NCBI GenBank assembly: GCA_905181885.1
Contig: CAJIZI010000002.1
Span: 1 to 64,000, forward strand
Origin: an uncultured Gammaproteobacteria bacterium
GTDB lineage: Bacteria; Pseudomonadota; Gammaproteobacteria; Nitrosococcales; Methylophagaceae
DNA: 64,000 nt
Direction of reading: 5' to 3'
The translations under genes and the position numbers were made by a program. Of the stretch, positions 58,119 to 64,000 are shown piece after piece. Every line of letters begins with the position of its first letter. The stretch's first letter is position 1. Under the pieces are notes generated by a model. The model made no database searches, had not been told where the DNA came from, and was given only the letters and a program-made list of their open reading frames with translations.

Positions 58119-58595
58119 TCAATCTTCCGAGGTTAATAAAACAACGGCGTGAGCGGCAATACCCTCTTTACGACCCGCAAAACCCAACGATTCAGTTGTT
58201 GTCGCTTTCACATTAACGAAGGAGGTAGACACTCTACAATCAGCAGCTATATTTTCTATCATCGACGGAATAAATAGTGCTAATTTTGGTTCTTCAGCCA
58301 CTACGGTGCTGTCAATATTTCCAATTTTATAGCCCTGTGAGTTAAGATCTCCTATCACCCGACGTAATAAAATACGGCTGTCAATATTTTGAAATGTACT
58401 ATCGGTATCAGGAAAGTGGTGTCCTATATCTCTAAGACCAGCTGCCCCCAGTAAGGCATCACAAATAGAATGAATCAAGACATCACCATCCGAATGTGCT
58501 TCTAGCGCCCGTGTATGAGATATTCTCGTACCACCAATGGTCAAGAATTTACCCTCGCAAAAGCGATGGACGTCATAACCATGACCAATACGCAT
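58119..58595 (-). CDS. ispF: 2-C-methyl-D-erythritol 2,4-cyclodiphosphate synthase
   Basis: A 158-residue MEP-pathway enzyme. Zinc ligands in [45 protein letters not shown], and the C-terminal [23 protein letters not shown]. The ATG at 58595 (MRIGHG) overlaps the ispD stop by 1 nt; the track start is two codons longer. Confidence 0.97.
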   Translation of the reverse strand: MRIGHGYDVHRFCEGKFLTIGGTRISHTRALEAHSDGDVLIHSICDALLGAAGLRDIGHHFPDTDSTFQNIDSRILLRRVIGDLNSQGYKIGNIDSTVVAEEPKLALFIPSMIENIAADCRVSTSFVNVKATTTESLGFAGRKEGIAAHAVVLLTSED

Positions 58596-59299
58596 TAGCA
58601 TTCTCCACGTTGTTGTTGCATGAATAGTTGCGCCAATGCAAGATCCGTCGACACAGTGATTTTAATATTATCTGAATGGCCCTCCACCATCACAGGTTCA
58701 AAACCAGCAAATTCTATAGCACTAGCTTCATCAGTCACAGTAATATTCTGCTCCATTGATGTTTCAAGTGCTGATTTTAGCAATACTAAGCGGAACATTT
58801 GTGGTGTAGAAGCCCTCCATAGGTTTTGACGTTCTATCGTTTCTAAGATGACATTATCATCGCCTGTCCGTTTCACTGTGTCATTAACAGGAATACCTAA
58901 TAGTCCACCAACATCATGCTTTGATAGCATTGATAACAGCCTATTTATATCTTCCTGCCTAATACAAGGACGTGCGGCATCATGCACTAACACCCATGGA
59001 TCGTCAGTAACTAACGTCGATAATTTATCCAATGCCTTCAGAACAGAATACGAACGCTGCTTCCCCCCATTTACTACATAAAGTGGGCAAGATACATCTA
59101 TAGAGACTGTGGGCCACCACCCATCCTCTTGAGCAACTGCAATCACAATCCCTTTAATCTCTGGGTGAGAAGCTAAACGTTGTAATGTATGTTCAATCAC
59201 TAACTTATCTTCAAGCTGCAAGTACTGTTTCGGTCTATCGGATTGCATCCGTTCCCCAATACCTGCCGCGGGGACAACAGCCCAAAAACCGCTACTCAT
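58595..59299 (-). CDS. ispD: 2-C-methyl-D-erythritol 4-phosphate cytidylyltransferase
   Basis: A 234-residue MEP-pathway nucleotidyltransferase. CTP-binding [57 protein letters not shown] and GHSDNIKIT. The track start (59335) lies in ftsB; the ATG at 59299 (MSSGFWAV) overlaps the ftsB stop by 8 nt and gives the family N-terminus. Confidence 0.96.
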   Translation of the reverse strand: MSSGFWAVVPAAGIGERMQSDRPKQYLQLEDKLVIEHTLQRLASHPEIKGIVIAVAQEDGWWPTVSIDVSCPLYVVNGGKQRSYSVLKALDKLSTLVTDDPWVLVHDAARPCIRQEDINRLLSMLSKHDVGGLLGIPVNDTVKRTGDDNVILETIERQNLWRASTPQMFRLVLLKSALETSMEQNITVTDEASAIEFAGFEPVMVEGHSDNIKITVSTDLALAQLFMQQQRGEC

Positions 59300-59579
59300 C
59301 TGTCTGTTCATCAATGATTTGAATAAAGGTTTCATCCTGCTTAATCATACCTAGTTCACTTCGCGCTCTTTCTTCAATTGCATCGAGTCCACTTTTCAAG
59401 TCTTGTACTTCAGCTGCTAATACTTGATTACGCTCTTCCAAAATCAAATTACGTTGTTCTTGAAGCACAACAGAACGATACAAGTGCATAACTGAAGGTA
59501 AACCATCATGACTGAACCATAACCGATATTGCAATAAGAGCAATACCACCGTAAGCAAAATCATAATGGGTTTCATCAA
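59292..59579 (-). CDS. ftsB: Cell division protein FtsB
   Basis: A 95-residue bitopic divisome protein that joins FtsL and FtsQ. One N-terminal TM helix (PIMILLTVVLLLLQYRLWF) followed by a coiled coil (QEQRNLILEERNQVLAAEVQDLKSGLDAIEERARSELGMIKQDETF). Position between eno and ispD is conserved in gammaproteobacteria. Confidence 0.95.
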   Translation of the reverse strand: MMKPIMILLTVVLLLLQYRLWFSHDGLPSVMHLYRSVVLQEQRNLILEERNQVLAAEVQDLKSGLDAIEERARSELGMIKQDETFIQIIDEQTDE

Positions 59580-59585
59580 TAGAGG

Positions 59586-60887
<1,302 letters not shown>

Positions 60888-60900
60888 TTAATATATTTAG

Positions 60901-61736
60901 TTAAATTAAATCATCTTCAATAAATACTTGCTTCTTGACCGTCTTATCTAGCGTCATTAATGTCTCTAATAAAGTTTCCATCCTCGCTAGTGGCCATGAA
61001 TTAGCGCCATCACTCAGAGCTTTTTCTGGATCAGGATGTGTTTCCATAAACACACCCGCAACTCCCACAGCAACTGCTGCTCGAGCTAATACAGGTACAA
61101 ACTCACGCTGTCCACCGGAGGAACCACCTTGCCCGCCTGGTTGCTGTACCGAATGTGTTGCATCAAACACTACAGGACAATCCATCGCACGCATTACGGG
61201 CAAACCACGCATATCTGACACTAAGGTGTTGTAACCAAATGACGTACCACGATCACATAGCATTATTTGTTGATTACCTGTCGATTTGGCTTTTTCAGCA
61301 ACATGAGTCATGTCCCAAGGTGCTAGAAATTGACCTTTTTTAATATTAACCGGCAAACCCTGCTCAGCTACTTTTAAAATAAAGTTAGTTTGACGACACA
61401 AAAAAGCCGGTGTTTGCAATACATCTACTACACTCGCTACTTCATTTAAGGGCGTATCTTCATGCACATCAGTCAAGACCGCTAAGCCGTATTCTTTTTT
61501 CACTTTTTCTAGAATTGCCAAGCCTTTTTCTAAGCCGGGCCCGCGATAACTCTTGGTCGATGTCCGGTTTGCTTTATCAAATGATGATTTATAAATAAAC
61601 TGGATACCTAATTTATCTGTCATTTCTTTTAGCCGACCCGCAACATCCATGGTCATTTGTTCACTCTCAATCACACAAGTACCCGCGATCAAAAACAACG
61701 GCTGTTGTCCACCTACTTCATGGCCACATAACTTCA

Positions 61737-61737
<1 letters not shown>
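60901..61737 (-). CDS. kdsA: 3-deoxy-8-phosphooctulonate (KDO-8-P) synthase
   Basis: A 278-residue aldolase that condenses PEP and arabinose 5-phosphate for LPS core. [99 protein letters not shown] and [13 protein letters not shown]. Its start touches the pyrG stop by 1 nt, a pyrG-kdsA-eno operon. Confidence 0.98.
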
Positions 61738-63419
<1,682 letters not shown>

Positions 63420-63478
63420 TCAGATTGACTACATATTCTATACAATCTATCTGTTTTTCTCAATGAGGTTCTATAATT

Positions 63479-64000
63479 TCACACTGATTTCAATAATGGT
63501 AAATACCCTTCTTGACCAGTCATCAACTGGCATTGCTCACTTAACCCATATCCCACAACAGCAATCAGTTCATTGTCATAAAATAGCAGGGGTATGCGGT
63601 CACGTTCCCAAGGAGGAACAGCCCATTCCTGCCATAAGGTTTTTAAACTTTTATGGTGCTGATGACCATGCAATTTAATCTTCTCACCACCTTCGCGGAA
63701 ACCCACTCGCAATCCATCATTAAACATTGCCTGACTAATACCCCTGTTTTCGACCACCAGCCAAGTTAAAATGCAACCTTCAAATAACTTTAAACGCTCT
63801 GGCGTCTTACACAAAAATGTCTGAGAAGTATTAACAATCTTTTGTGGCTTCAAAAAGAAAATTTCACCACGATAGCGTCTAATTTGAATACCCGGCCATT
63901 GAATCATCGGCATACTATCTTCAGCTGACAAACACACTTCATCTATAATTCTTTGCAGCATAGTCGCGGATGGTAAGGAAAATTGGTGAAAGACTATAAA
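63479..64000 (-). CDS. tilS: tRNA(Ile)-lysidine synthase, C-terminal part (cut by window edge)
   Basis: Makes lysidine at C34 of the tRNA-Ile that reads AUA. Only the C-terminal portion is in the window: the track begins at an internal ATG (63961), but the frame is open through the right edge (FHQFSLPSAT precedes it), and the N-terminal PP-loop lies outside. Visible parts resemble the TilS substrate-binding and C-terminal domains, with LRVGFREGGEKIKLHGHQHHKSLKTLWQEWAVPPWERDRIPLLFYDNELIAVVGYGL. The position upstream of pyrG agrees. Confidence 0.9.
   Translation of the reverse strand, partial: FIVFHQFSLPSATMLQRIIDEVCLSAEDSMPMIQWPGIQIRRYRGEIFFLKPQKIVNTSQTFLCKTPERLKLFEGCILTWLVVENRGISQAMFNDGLRVGFREGGEKIKLHGHQHHKSLKTLWQEWAVPPWERDRIPLLFYDNELIAVVGYGLSEQCQLMTGQEGYLPLLKSV

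Overview
The window reads as a chromosomal stretch of an AT-rich marine-type gammaproteobacterium. The clues are rsmA-pdxA-surA-lptD, lptFG, pepA-holC-valS, leuDB-asd-truA-trpFBA-accD-folC, pyrG-kdsA-eno-ftsB-ispD-ispF-truD and a SUF operon, all in classic gammaproteobacterial order. An edd-eda pair and the Piscirickettsiaceae/Methylophaga/Cycloclasticus flavour are suggestive only; I did not identify a species. Coding is dense, with many 1-17 nt overlaps and several TTG/GTG starts.

Region 1 (1-4613) is accessory DNA. A P4-type tyrosine integrase sits just beyond the 3' end of ssrA (tmRNA), followed on the same strand by a decayed DUF6387-like gene, an AlpA-type regulator and a Gp2/YfjJ-type replication gene with no usable start. 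At the very left edge lies the N-terminus of a Cas9 (RuvC-I, arginine-rich bridge helix, start of the REC lobe). It is absent from the supplied ORF track because its frame runs off the window. Divergent from cas9 is a promoter-like sequence, about 107 nt of non-coding DNA and a rho-independent terminator, the architecture expected of a tracrRNA gene. The best reading is a type II (probably II-C) CRISPR-Cas locus inside, or next to, a genomic island integrated in ssrA. The array and cas1/cas2 would lie outside the window.

Region 2 (4614-18386) holds smpB, an Na+-dependent NSS transporter, ratA-rnfH, a DUF455 ferritin-like protein with an orphan ABC permease, a rhodanese, a DUF692 (MNIO/BufB-like) plus DUF2063 (BufC-like) pair with no visible precursor peptide, eda-edd, an ArsP-like permease, trmB and a long-chain acyl-CoA synthetase.

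Region 3 (18456-29211) is biosynthetic: folC, accD, trpA, trpB, trpF, truA, asd, leuB, leuD, then a peptide-type ABC binding lipoprotein. leuC and fimV, often found here, are absent. Region 4 (29333-41011) holds fabI, ppiD, tRNA-Asp, tRNA-Val, hupB, rsmA (frameshifted), pdxA, surA, lptD, tRNA-Ala, tRNA-Glu, lptG and lptF, mostly serving envelope assembly.

Region 5 (41163-64000) holds pepA-holC-valS, an AhpD-like protein, malic enzyme, the SUF Fe-S operon (Rrf2 regulator-sufB-C-D-S-U-T) behind a near-consensus sigma70 promoter, an FKBP isomerase, ampD, nadC, truD-ispF-ispD-ftsB-eno-kdsA-pyrG and the C-terminal part of tilS at the right edge.
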